Source: Pseudomonas sp. QS1027 (GTDB lineage: Bacteria > Pseudomonadota > Gammaproteobacteria > Pseudomonadales > Pseudomonadaceae). Taken from it: a DNA stretch of 64,000 bases. The notes under the pieces were generated by a model that ran no database searches, was not told the DNA's origin, and saw nothing but the letters and a program-made list of their open reading frames with translations. This document shows, in pieces, positions 51,627 to 61,729 of the stretch (position 1 is its first letter; each line of letters opens with the position of its first letter). The stretch spans positions 62,001-126,000 of the forward strand of contig NZ_PHSU01000016.1 in the NCBI RefSeq assembly GCF_002814235.1, read 5' to 3'. A program made the translations under genes and the position numbers.

Positions 51627-52628
51627 TTGAACGCACCCATCGAACCTCATCGTTTCATCCTCGAGCCTTTCGAGGCTCGCCGCTTCGCCAATCTGTGCGG
51701 GCAGTTCGACGAGCATTTGCGCTTGATCGAACAACGCCTGGCCATCGAGATCCGCAATCGCGGCAATCAGTTCGAACTGATCGGCGAACCCAAGCTCACC
51801 TCCTCCGCGGAAAACCTGCTGCGCCGCCTGTACCGGGAAACCAAGGGTACCGAGCTGTCGCCGGACATGGTCCACCTGTTCCTGCAGGAATCGGGCGACG
51901 ACGACCTGCGCAACAACCCGGTGGCCGAAGCCAGCGTGGCCCTGCGCACCAAGAAAGGCATGATTCGCCCTCGCGGCCTGAATCAGCAGCTCTACGTGAA
52001 GGAAATCCTCGGCAACGACATCAACTTCGGGATAGGCCCGGCCGGTACCGGCAAGACCTACCTCGCCGTGGCCTGCGCCGTGGATGCCCTGGAGCGCGAG
52101 CAGATACGCCGCATCCTGCTGGTGCGCCCGGCGGTCGAAGCCGGTGAAAAGCTCGGTTTCCTGCCCGGCGACCTGGCCCAGAAGATCGACCCGTACCTGC
52201 GCCCGCTCTACGACGCCCTGTATGAAATGCTCGGCTTCGAATACGTGGCCAAGCTGATCGAACGCCAGGTCATCGAGGTCGCGCCGCTGGCCTACATGCG
52301 CGGTCGGACCCTGAACAACAGCTTTATCATCCTCGACGAAAGCCAGAACACCACCGTCGAACAGATGAAAATGTTCCTGACCCGCATCGGCTTCGGCTCG
52401 ACGGCGGTGATCACCGGCGACATCACCCAGGTCGACCTGCCCAAGGGCACGAAATCCGGGCTGGCCCACGTGATCAAGGTCCTCAAGGACGTGCCGGGCA
52501 TCAGCTTCACCCATTTCATGCCCAAGGACGTGGTCCGCCACCCGTTGGTGCAAAGGATTGTCGAAGCCTACGAGCGCTTTGAAAACAGCGCCGACGCAGA
52601 CACCCAGGGTGCCCGCCGCGATGCTTGA
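51627..52628 (+). CDS. ybeZ: PhoH-like ATPase YbeZ
   Basis: The 333-residue P-loop ATPase has Walker [12 protein letters not shown] (about 143-153) and Walker [10 protein letters not shown]. It works with YbeY in rRNA and ribosome maturation. The start is TTG 51627, giving [15 protein letters not shown], the conserved N-terminus in Pseudomonas as I remember it. No ATG lies in a suitable place and the ribosome site is poor. It overlaps ybeY by 8 bp, so translation is coupled. Confidence 0.93.
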   Translation: MNAPIEPHRFILEPFEARRFANLCGQFDEHLRLIEQRLAIEIRNRGNQFELIGEPKLTSSAENLLRRLYRETKGTELSPDMVHLFLQESGDDDLRNNPVAEASVALRTKKGMIRPRGLNQQLYVKEILGNDINFGIGPAGTGKTYLAVACAVDALEREQIRRILLVRPAVEAGEKLGFLPGDLAQKIDPYLRPLYDALYEMLGFEYVAKLIERQVIEVAPLAYMRGRTLNNSFIILDESQNTTVEQMKMFLTRIGFGSTAVITGDITQVDLPKGTKSGLAHVIKVLKDVPGISFTHFMPKDVVRHPLVQRIVEAYERFENSADADTQGARRDA

Positions 52629-53079
52629 GCTTGATCTGCAACGGGCCTCTGACGCTCCCGCCCCGACCGACGCCGAGTTTCGCCGCTGGTGCGAACTGGC
52701 CCTGCGCCAGCGCACGGCCGACTCCGAGCTGACCATCCGCCTGGTGGATGAACCTGAGGGCCGCGAACTCAACCACACCTGGCGGCACAAGGACTACGCG
52801 ACCAACGTGCTGTCCTTTCCCGCCGACGTGCCGGACGAATTGCTGGATATCCCGCTGCTGGGCGACCTGGTGATCTGCATTCCCGTGGTGACACGCGAAG
52901 CCAGCGAACAAGGCAAGGCACTGGAGGCCCATTGGGCCCATCTGGTCATTCACGGCTGCCTGCATCTATTGGGCTACGACCATATAGATGACGAGGAAGC
53001 CGAGGAAATGGAAGCACTGGAACGAACGTTGCTTGCCGAATTGGGTCATCCCGACCCCTATATCGATGACGAACACTGA
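52621..53079 (+). CDS. ybeY: Endoribonuclease YbeY, rRNA maturation factor
   Basis: YbeY is a zinc-dependent endoribonuclease needed for 16S rRNA 3' maturation and ribosome quality control. The 152-residue protein has the zinc motif [15 protein letters not shown] (H-x3-H-x5-H, about 111-125) and the upstream Arg region [21 protein letters not shown] 52621 gives [10 protein letters not shown] and lies inside ybeZ; the operon order ybeZ-ybeY-corC-lnt is the usual one. Confidence 0.95.
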   Translation: MLELDLQRASDAPAPTDAEFRRWCELALRQRTADSELTIRLVDEPEGRELNHTWRHKDYATNVLSFPADVPDELLDIPLLGDLVICIPVVTREASEQGKALEAHWAHLVIHGCLHLLGYDHIDDEEAEEMEALERTLLAELGHPDPYIDDEH

Positions 53080-53113
53080 TCACTCCACCACCAAGGGATA
53101 CGAGTAAATCGCT

Positions 53114-53953
53114 ATGAGCGAAGATCGATCGAGCAACGGGCAGAAGTCCTGGCTGGGTAAACTGACCCAGGCTTTTGCCCATGAGCCGAAAAACCGCCAG
53201 GAGCTGCTGGAGCTGCTGCGCGAAGCCCACCAGAACAAATTGCTGGACAGCGAAGCGCTGGCCATCGTCGAAGGCGCCATCCAGGTCGCTGACCTGCAGG
53301 TCCGGGACATCATGGTCCCGCGCTCGCAGATGATCAGCATCAAGGCGACCCAGACTCCCCGTGAATTCCTCCCGGCGGTCATCAACGCCGCGCACTCGCG
53401 CTACCCGGTGATCGGCGAAAGCCATGACGATGTCATGGGTGTGTTGCTGGCCAAGGACCTGTTGCCGCTGGTGCTGCAGGAAAACGGCGACAGCTTCAAC
53501 ATCAAGGACCTGCTGCGTCCGGCAACCTTCGTCCCCGAGTCCAAGCGCCTCAACGTGCTGTTGCGCGAGTTCCGCGCCAACCATAATCACATGGCCATCG
53601 TCATCGACGAATACGGCGGTGTGGCTGGCCTGGTGACCATCGAGGACGTGCTGGAACAGATCGTCGGCGATATCGAGGACGAGCACGATGTCGAGGAAGA
53701 CAGCTACATCAAGCCCCTGCCCAGCGGCGACTTCCTGATCAAGGCACTGACGCCGATCGAGAACTTCAACGAGTTCTTCGACAGCGAATTCTCCGATGAT
53801 GAGTTCGACACCGTTGGCGGCCTGGTGATGAGTGCGTTCGGGCACCTGCCCAAGCGTAATGAAATCACCGAAATCGGCGCGTATCGTTTCCGCATCCTGA
53901 ATGCCGACAGCCGTCGCATCCACCTGATCCGCCTGACCCCCATTAGCCGCTAA
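53114..53953 (+). CDS. corC: CorC/YbeX CBS-domain protein
   Basis: The 279-residue cytoplasmic protein has two CBS domains (about 65-190, beginning LQVRDIMVPRSQMISI and ending YGGVAGLVTIEDVLEQIVGDIEDEHD) and a C-terminal CorC_HlyC domain (about 205-279). It has been linked to magnesium and cobalt efflux and, as YbeX, to ribosome assembly. The position between ybeY and lnt agrees with both names. The acidic residues around EDEHDVEED are typical. Confidence 0.93.
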   Translation: MSEDRSSNGQKSWLGKLTQAFAHEPKNRQELLELLREAHQNKLLDSEALAIVEGAIQVADLQVRDIMVPRSQMISIKATQTPREFLPAVINAAHSRYPVIGESHDDVMGVLLAKDLLPLVLQENGDSFNIKDLLRPATFVPESKRLNVLLREFRANHNHMAIVIDEYGGVAGLVTIEDVLEQIVGDIEDEHDVEEDSYIKPLPSGDFLIKALTPIENFNEFFDSEFSDDEFDTVGGLVMSAFGHLPKRNEITEIGAYRFRILNADSRRIHLIRLTPISR

Positions 53954-53961
53954 GGATTGAC

Positions 53962-55485
53962 ATGCTGCGCTTAACCCGCCCCGGCTGGCCCGGTAATCTG
54001 CTGGCCGTGGTGGCCGGCGCACTGACTACCCTGGCCCTGGCGCCGTACGATATCTGGCCCCTGGCGTTGCTGGCGGTGGGTGTGTTCTATGCCGGCCTGC
54101 GCGAGCTGTCGCCGCGCCAGGCGCTGTGGCGCGGCTGGTGCTTCGGCTTCGGCCTGTTCGGCGCCGGTACCAGCTGGATCTATGTGAGCATTCATACCTA
54201 CGGCGATGCTTCTGTGCTGCTGGCAGGCTTCCTGATGCTCGCGTTCACGGCGGCCATTGCCTGGTTCTTTGCCCTGCCTGCCTGGCTCTGGGCGCGCTGG
54301 ATACGCCGCAACGAAGCACCGCTGGCCGATGCATTGGCCTTTGCTGCCTTGTGGGTGGGCCAGGAAGCCTTTCGCGGCTGGTTCCTGACCGGCTTCCCCT
54401 GGCTTTATTCCGGCTACAGCCAGCTCGACGGCCCGCTGGCGGGCCTGGCACCGCTGGGCGGGATCTGGCTGATCTCCTTCACCCTGGCCCTGACCGCCGC
54501 CCTGCTGTACAACGCCCGCCGCGTGCTCAAGGCCGGACGCAAGGGCTTTATCGCAGCGGGCGCAGTGCTGCTGGTCGGTCCCTGGGTGGCGGGTATCGCG
54601 CTCAAGCATCACGCCTGGACCAGCCCGGCGGGCGAGCCGCTGACGGTGGCGGCGGTCCAGGGCAATATCGAACAGAGCATGAAGTGGGACCCTGCGCAGG
54701 TCGATGCCCAATTGGCGCTGTACCGCGACCTGAGCTTCCGCTCCAAGCGCGTGGACCTGCTGGTCTGGCCGGAAACCGCCGTGCCGGTGCTGAAGGAGTC
54801 CGCCGAGGGTTACCTGGCGATGATGGGCCGCTTTGCCGCGGACCGGCATTCGGCGCTGATCACCGGTGTACCGATCCGCCAGGTGGTGAACAACGAGAAG
54901 CGCTATTACAACGGCATCACCGTGACCGGCGAAGGCGATGGCACCTACCTGAAGCAGAAGCTGGTGCCGTTTGGTGAATACGTACCACTGCAGGAACTGC
55001 TGCGCGGGCTGATCGACTTCTTCAACCTGCCGATGTCCGACTTCGCCCGTGGCCCGGCTGACCAGCCGTTGCTGCAAGCCAAGGGTTACCAGATCGCCCC
55101 GTTCATCTGCTACGAAGTGGTCTACCCGGAGTTCGCCGCCAGCCTCTCGGCGCGCAGCGACCTGCTGCTGACCATCAGCAACGACACCTGGTTCGGCACC
55201 TCGATCGGCCCCTTGCAGCATCTGCAGATGGCCCAGATGCGTGCACTGGAAGCCGGACGCTGGATGATTCGGGCGACCAACAACGGCGTCACCGGCTTGA
55301 TCAACCCCTTCGGCGAGATCACCACGCGGATCCCACAGTTCGAACAGGGCATCCTGTATGGCGAAGTGGTACCGATGCACGAACTGACGCCTTACCTGCA
55401 CTGGCGTTCGTGGCCGCTGATCATCCTGTGTGGCTTGCTGTTCGGCTGGGCCTTGCTGGCCAGCCGTATTGCCAAGACGGTCTGA
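53962..55485 (+). CDS. lnt: Apolipoprotein N-acyltransferase
   Basis: Lnt adds the third acyl chain to the N-terminal Cys of lipoproteins in the inner membrane. The 507-residue protein has about eight membrane helices (six or more in the first 215 residues) and a periplasmic nitrilase domain. Its catalytic triad is visible: Glu in VWPETAVP, Lys in LKQKLVPFGEYVP, and Cys in PFICYEVVYPE. It starts 8 bp after corC. A REPIN follows the stop. Confidence 0.96.
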   Translation: MLRLTRPGWPGNLLAVVAGALTTLALAPYDIWPLALLAVGVFYAGLRELSPRQALWRGWCFGFGLFGAGTSWIYVSIHTYGDASVLLAGFLMLAFTAAIAWFFALPAWLWARWIRRNEAPLADALAFAALWVGQEAFRGWFLTGFPWLYSGYSQLDGPLAGLAPLGGIWLISFTLALTAALLYNARRVLKAGRKGFIAAGAVLLVGPWVAGIALKHHAWTSPAGEPLTVAAVQGNIEQSMKWDPAQVDAQLALYRDLSFRSKRVDLLVWPETAVPVLKESAEGYLAMMGRFAADRHSALITGVPIRQVVNNEKRYYNGITVTGEGDGTYLKQKLVPFGEYVPLQELLRGLIDFFNLPMSDFARGPADQPLLQAKGYQIAPFICYEVVYPEFAASLSARSDLLLTISNDTWFGTSIGPLQHLQMAQMRALEAGRWMIRATNNGVTGLINPFGEITTRIPQFEQGILYGEVVPMHELTPYLHWRSWPLIILCGLLFGWALLASRIAKTV

Positions 55486-55507
55486 GCCCACCAAACACCG
55501 TATCCCC

Positions 55508-55592
55508 CTGTAGGAGCCGGCTTGCTGGCGATGAGGCCAGTAAGCCTTGCATCGCCAGATCGGCCGTCATCGCCGGCAAGCCGGCTCCTACA
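55508..55592. repeat. REPIN, GCCGGCTTGCTGGCGAT type
   Basis: The arms CTGTAGGAGCCGGCTTGCTG and CGCCGGCAAGCCGGCTCCTA (one change in the right arm) flank a spacer starting GATGAGGCC. It separates lnt from the convergent YdcF-type gene. Confidence 0.88.
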
Positions 55593-55603
55593 AAGGCTGC
55601 GGC

Positions 55604-56365
55604 CTAGCGGTAGAACAGCCTGTAACCCACCTGTCCCACCGCCTCATTGATCAACTGCCCACTGCGCCAGATCGCATTGAACTCCGGCAGCCAGCCACCC
55701 AGCGGCCTGGCATTGTCCCGCCCGAGAAACCCCACCGGCGCCGGCACCACGGTAAAACCGGCCTGCTCAAAGCTCCACACCGAACGCGGCATATGCGCGG
55801 CATGGGTCACCACCACCACTCGCTTGATGCCCAGCGGCGCGAGCAGTTCATAACTGAACCTGGCATTTTCCCAGGTCGTGGTGCTGCGCCCTTCCTGCCA
55901 GCGTACCGTCACGTCGAAATCACTCTGCATCGACGCCGCCATCAACGCCGCCTCACTCGGCGGCGTACCGTAGTGCAAACCGCCACTGGTCAGCACCGGC
56001 AACCCCGAAGCCTTGGCCAGGCGCGCGGCATAGCGCTGGCGCTCCAGACCGATCCCGGTCGGCTGATCGTCGCCCCACGCCGGATCACCGCGCTCGCGCC
56101 CCGAGCCCAACACCACAATGGCATCGGCCCGCTGCGCCAGCCCCGCCCACTCACTGCGCTCAAGCGGCGGCACCGTCTCCAGCGCCCGCGCTCCCCACTC
56201 CACCACCACCGGCAGGCTCATCAACCAGAATCCGCCCAGGCCGAGGACAAAGCACACACCCGCCAGACGCGGGCGCCGATGACGAAACCACCAGGCAAAC
56301 AGCAGCAACAGCAACAGAAGGCCGGGCGGCATGAACAATTGTTTGAGGATGTAACGAACAGGCAT
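55604..56365 (-). CDS. YdcF/ElyC-like DUF218 protein
   Basis: The 253-residue inner-membrane protein has two N-terminal helices (about 11-27 and 34-55) and a DUF218 domain from about 80: ADAIVVLGSGRERGDP, LPVLTSGGLHYGTPPSEAALM, EGRSTTTWENARFSYELL and VVVTHAAHMPRSVWSFEQAGF. E. coli ElyC and SanA, of the same family, affect envelope integrity and peptidoglycan or lipid-carrier use at low temperature. This is the only hint to its role. Confidence 0.88.
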   Translation of the reverse strand: MPVRYILKQLFMPPGLLLLLLLFAWWFRHRRPRLAGVCFVLGLGGFWLMSLPVVVEWGARALETVPPLERSEWAGLAQRADAIVVLGSGRERGDPAWGDDQPTGIGLERQRYAARLAKASGLPVLTSGGLHYGTPPSEAALMAASMQSDFDVTVRWQEGRSTTTWENARFSYELLAPLGIKRVVVVTHAAHMPRSVWSFEQAGFTVVPAPVGFLGRDNARPLGGWLPEFNAIWRSGQLINEAVGQVGYRLFYR

Positions 56366-56486
56366 CGGGCACCTCCAGAAGATGCCCGAAGCCTAAGTGC
56401 ATCGGGGTCAATCAACAACCTCTGGAACAATGACTTCAAACCGAAGCCTGGTTAGCGACAGACAACCGTGTGCCGTCGGATGAACC

Positions 56487-56804
56487 TTACTTGACCCCCA
56501 CGGATTTGAACTTCGCCGAACCCGGACGGGGCATTTTGTCCTTCAACCAGATAATCTCGGCCGAACGCGGTGACACCTTGTGCTCCACAACGGAAGGCGG
56601 CACAGGTACATCCTGCCCACTGAGATCCAGGTAAGCCCTGATCAATTCGAACTCGGCGTGGCTCAAGCCACGCAGTTCCAACTCGGCAGGCCGCTCATCA
56701 CGCAATCGAACCGCCGTGTTGGCTGCGTCCAGGGCAAGCCCCAGACGGACGATCAAACGTTCGTACAACTCGGGTTTCATGACATATCGCTGCGACTCCA
56801 CCAT
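56487..56804 (-). CDS. Conserved hypothetical protein next to leuS
   Basis: I do not recognise a domain in this 105-residue protein. It starts MVESQRYVMKPELYERLIVR and is mainly helical in appearance, with no signal peptide and no membrane helix. The C-terminal part is basic (DKMPRPGSAKFKSVGVK). GAGGTGAGCGG precedes the ATG, a strong ribosome site, so it is likely expressed. A gene of similar size occurs at this place in other Pseudomonas genomes, by memory. Confidence 0.75.
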   Translation of the reverse strand: MVESQRYVMKPELYERLIVRLGLALDAANTAVRLRDERPAELELRGLSHAEFELIRAYLDLSGQDVPVPPSVVEHKVSPRSAEIIWLKDKMPRPGSAKFKSVGVK

Positions 56805-56958
56805 CCGCTCACCTCATTGAAGACAAGAATCACTCCCCCTCTCCCAAGCTTAGCGGCGCCCGGCAAACCAGCCGACCGCCGCGACCAACGGCTGCGGCGG
56901 TGCAATCAGGGTTTCCCTCGATAGAGCGGCGTCATGTATGCTACGGCGCTTCCTGTAA

Positions 56959-59634
<2,676 letters not shown>

Positions 59635-59647
59635 CTAAATGGGATCG

Positions 59648-59669
59648 GGCGCCTGCTATCGCAGGCGCC
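59648..59669 (+). terminator. Hairpin between leuS and lptE
   Basis: GGCGCCTGC-TATC-GCAGGCGCC is a perfect 9-bp stem with a four-base loop, followed by only TTGC. It begins 13 bp after the leuS stop. It is a weak or partial terminator, or an mRNA-stabilising stem, since lptE and holA follow in the same direction. Confidence 0.6.
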
Positions 59670-59726
59670 TTGCAGGACTTCCGAGGTCGCACCGTCGACC
59701 CACAGGGTTTCAAGGGGAGCAACAAG

Positions 59727-60332
59727 ATGATCAAACGCAATCTGCTGGTAATGGGCCTCGCCGTGCTGCTGAGCGCCTGCGGCTTCCAGCTGCGCGGCAC
59801 CGGCACCAACGAACTGACCATCAAGGAACTGTCGGTCAGCGCCCGTAACTCCTATGGCGAGACGGTCAAGCAGTTGACCCAGGTCCTCGAGCACAGCGGC
59901 GTCAAGGTCTATACCGGCGCGCCTTACAAGCTGATCCTGACCGACGAACAGGAAACCCAGCGTGACGCGACCTACTCGGGCTCCGGCCGTAACGCCGAGT
60001 ACGAGCTCAATACCACGCTGTACTATGAAGTCCGTGGCGACCACGACCTGCAACTGCTGACCGGCAAGCTGCAAGTGCAGAAGTACTACATGCACGACGG
60101 CAACAACATCACTGCCGGCGATACCGAAGCGGGCCAACTGCGCAAGGAAATGCGTCGCGACCTGATCCAGCAGATGGTCCTGCGCCTGCAATTGCTGACA
60201 CCGGCGCAACTGGATGCCCTGCAACAGACCGCCGACAACAAGGCCAAGGCCGACGCCGACGCCCTGGAAGCCGCGCGCAAGTACGAAGCGTCGCAGCCGC
60301 AGCAATCGCCGCTGCAACTGCCTAAGCAGTAA
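59727..60332 (+). CDS. lptE: LPS-assembly lipoprotein LptE
   Basis: LptE is the outer-membrane lipoprotein that plugs and helps assemble LptD for lipopolysaccharide insertion. The 201-residue protein has a signal peptide with lipobox LLSAC (acylated Cys near residue 18) and the family start CGFQLRGTG. The basic C-terminal helix KEMRRDLIQQMVLRLQLL and a Lys/Ala-rich tail follow. AAGGGGAG precedes ATG 59727. Position after leuS is typical. Confidence 0.95.
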   Translation: MIKRNLLVMGLAVLLSACGFQLRGTGTNELTIKELSVSARNSYGETVKQLTQVLEHSGVKVYTGAPYKLILTDEQETQRDATYSGSGRNAEYELNTTLYYEVRGDHDLQLLTGKLQVQKYYMHDGNNITAGDTEAGQLRKEMRRDLIQQMVLRLQLLTPAQLDALQQTADNKAKADADALEAARKYEASQPQQSPLQLPKQ

Positions 60333-60338
60333 GCAGGC

Positions 60339-60359
60339 CGGGGCGCCCTCGGCGCCCCG
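60339..60359 (+). other. GC-rich hairpin between lptE and holA
   Basis: CGGGGCGCC-CTC-GGCGCCCCG is a perfect 9-bp stem with a three-base loop, located 6 bp after the lptE stop and 13 bp before holA. It lacks a T-run, so it is more likely an mRNA stem or attenuator within the operon than a full terminator. Confidence 0.55.
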
Positions 60360-60372
60360 CCTTTGCCCGCCT

Positions 60373-61410
60373 ATGAAACTCGCCCCCGCCCAACTCGCCA
60401 AACACCTGCAAGGCAGCCTTGCGCCGGTCTACGTCATCAGCGGCGACGATCCGCTGCTGTGCCAGGAAGCCGCCGATGCTATCCGTAGCGCCGCTCGCCA
60501 ACAGGGCTTCGACGAACGCCAGGTGTTCAGCGCCGATGCCAACTTCGACTGGGGCACGCTGCTGCAAGCCGGTGCCAGCATGTCGCTGTTCGCCGAAAAG
60601 CGCCTGCTGGAACTGCGTTTGCCTTCGGGCAAGCCCGGGGATAAAGGCGCCGCGGCACTGATCGAATACTGCTCGCGTCCGGCTGAAGACACCCTGCTGC
60701 TGATCAGCCTGCCCAAGCTCGATGGCAGTGCGCAGAAGACCAAGTGGGGCAAGGCCCTAGTCGAAGGCCAGGACACCCAGTTCGTCCAGATCTGGCCGGT
60801 GGACGCCGCCCAGTTGCCGCAGTGGATTCGCCAGCGTCTGTCCCAGGCCGGTCTTTCGGCCCAGCAGGACGCGGTGGAACTGATTGCCGCGCGGGTCGAA
60901 GGCAACCTGCTGGCGGCGGCCCAGGAAATCGAAAAGCTCAAGTTGATGGCCGAGGGTGGGCAGATCACCGTGGAAACGGTGCAGGCTGCCGTGGCCGACA
61001 GCGCTCGTTTCGATGTCTTTGGCCTGGTCGATGCCGTACTCAACGGCGAAGCGGCCCACGCCCTGCGGATGCTCGAAGGGCTGCGGGGCGAAGGGGTCGA
61101 GCCGCCGGTGATTCTCTGGGCCCTGGCCCGGGAACTGCGGCTGCTGGCCAACCTGTCGCTGCAATACAGCCAGGGCACACCGCTGGACAAGGCTTTCAGC
61201 CAGGCCCGGCCACCGGTCTGGGACAAGCGCAAGCCACTGATGAGCAAAGCCCTGCAACGGCACTCGGCACAACGCTGGAGCCAGCTGTTGCTGGACGCGC
61301 AACGCGTCGACGCGCAGATCAAGGGCCAGGCGGCGGGCTCGCCGTGGAGCAGCCTGAGCCGCCTGAGCCTGTTGATGTGTGGCCAGCGACTGGCATTGCC
61401 GGCGGAATAG
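60373..61410 (+). CDS. holA: DNA polymerase III delta subunit
   Basis: Delta is the wrench subunit of the clamp loader that opens the beta clamp. The 345-residue protein starts MKLAPAQLAKHLQGSLAPVYVISGDDPLLCQEAADAIR. The degenerate P-loop region and the clamp-binding segment MSLFAEKRLLELRLPSGKPG (about 71-90, with the conserved Leu-Phe pair) are visible. The AAA+ lid and collar domain run to the end. ATG 60373 is the family start. It is followed by arfA after 78 bp. Confidence 0.95.
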   Translation: MKLAPAQLAKHLQGSLAPVYVISGDDPLLCQEAADAIRSAARQQGFDERQVFSADANFDWGTLLQAGASMSLFAEKRLLELRLPSGKPGDKGAAALIEYCSRPAEDTLLLISLPKLDGSAQKTKWGKALVEGQDTQFVQIWPVDAAQLPQWIRQRLSQAGLSAQQDAVELIAARVEGNLLAAAQEIEKLKLMAEGGQITVETVQAAVADSARFDVFGLVDAVLNGEAAHALRMLEGLRGEGVEPPVILWALARELRLLANLSLQYSQGTPLDKAFSQARPPVWDKRKPLMSKALQRHSAQRWSQLLLDAQRVDAQIKGQAAGSPWSSLSRLSLLMCGQRLALPAE

Positions 61411-61455
61411 CCAAAAGCCCCCACTGGACAGCGATAAAAATCTGCCCGATGATTC

Positions 61456-61482
61456 GCACTCTTCCACACACCCCAAGAGTGC
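61456..61482 (+). promoter_or_regulatory. Hairpin covering the arfA ribosome site
   Basis: GCACTCTT (61456-61463) and AAGAGTGC (61475-61482) form a perfect 8-bp stem around an 11-nt loop CCACACACCCC. The descending arm contains AAGAG, the only Shine-Dalgarno-like sequence before the arfA starts (ATG 61489, alternative ATG 61483). It could limit translation initiation. No T-run follows, so it is not an obvious holA terminator. Confidence 0.5.
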
Positions 61483-61488
61483 ATGTCC

Positions 61489-61650
61489 ATGAGCAAGCCG
61501 TCCCGGCACCGTCCCAATAAAGCCAAATCCATCATCGCCCAGCCACTGTTCCGCAGCCGTCAGGAACAACCGGCGAAGGGCAAAGGCAGCTACCGCCGCG
61601 AAGCCTTCCAGTCTAAAAGCTGGGAGGCTTCTTACTTTCTGGCGGCCTGA
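61489..61650 (+). CDS. arfA: Alternative ribosome-rescue factor ArfA
   Basis: ArfA binds ribosomes stalled at mRNA 3' ends and recruits RF2 to release the peptide when trans-translation fails. The 53-residue protein starts MSKPSRHRPNKAKSI. It has AQPLFRSRQEQ (17-27), the family core KGKGSYRR (30-37) and SWEASY (44-49), matching E. coli ArfA PLFR-x-R-x-E...KGKGSY...WEAS in order and spacing. The C-terminus is YFLAA. The E. coli gene carries an in-gene hairpin that makes a non-stop mRNA; the same feature is present here at 61600-61631. The start may be ATG 61483, adding two residues. Confidence 0.9.
   Translation: MSKPSRHRPNKAKSIIAQPLFRSRQEQPAKGKGSYRREAFQSKSWEASYFLAA
61600..61631 (+). terminator. 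Hairpin inside the arfA coding sequence
   Basis: GAAGCCTTCCAG and CTGGGAGGCTTC form a 12-pair stem (one G-U pair) with loop TCTAAAAG, followed by TTACTTTCT. It covers codons 38-48 of arfA, upstream of the stop codon. Transcript ending or RNase III cutting here would leave an mRNA without a stop codon, as known for E. coli arfA. Confidence 0.75.
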
Positions 61651-61729
61651 AAGCATAGAGCACCATCACGACTCCACCCCCTCAAGCATGGTAAGGTCAG
61701 CACCTGATTCGCATTCTCCGGACCCGCGC

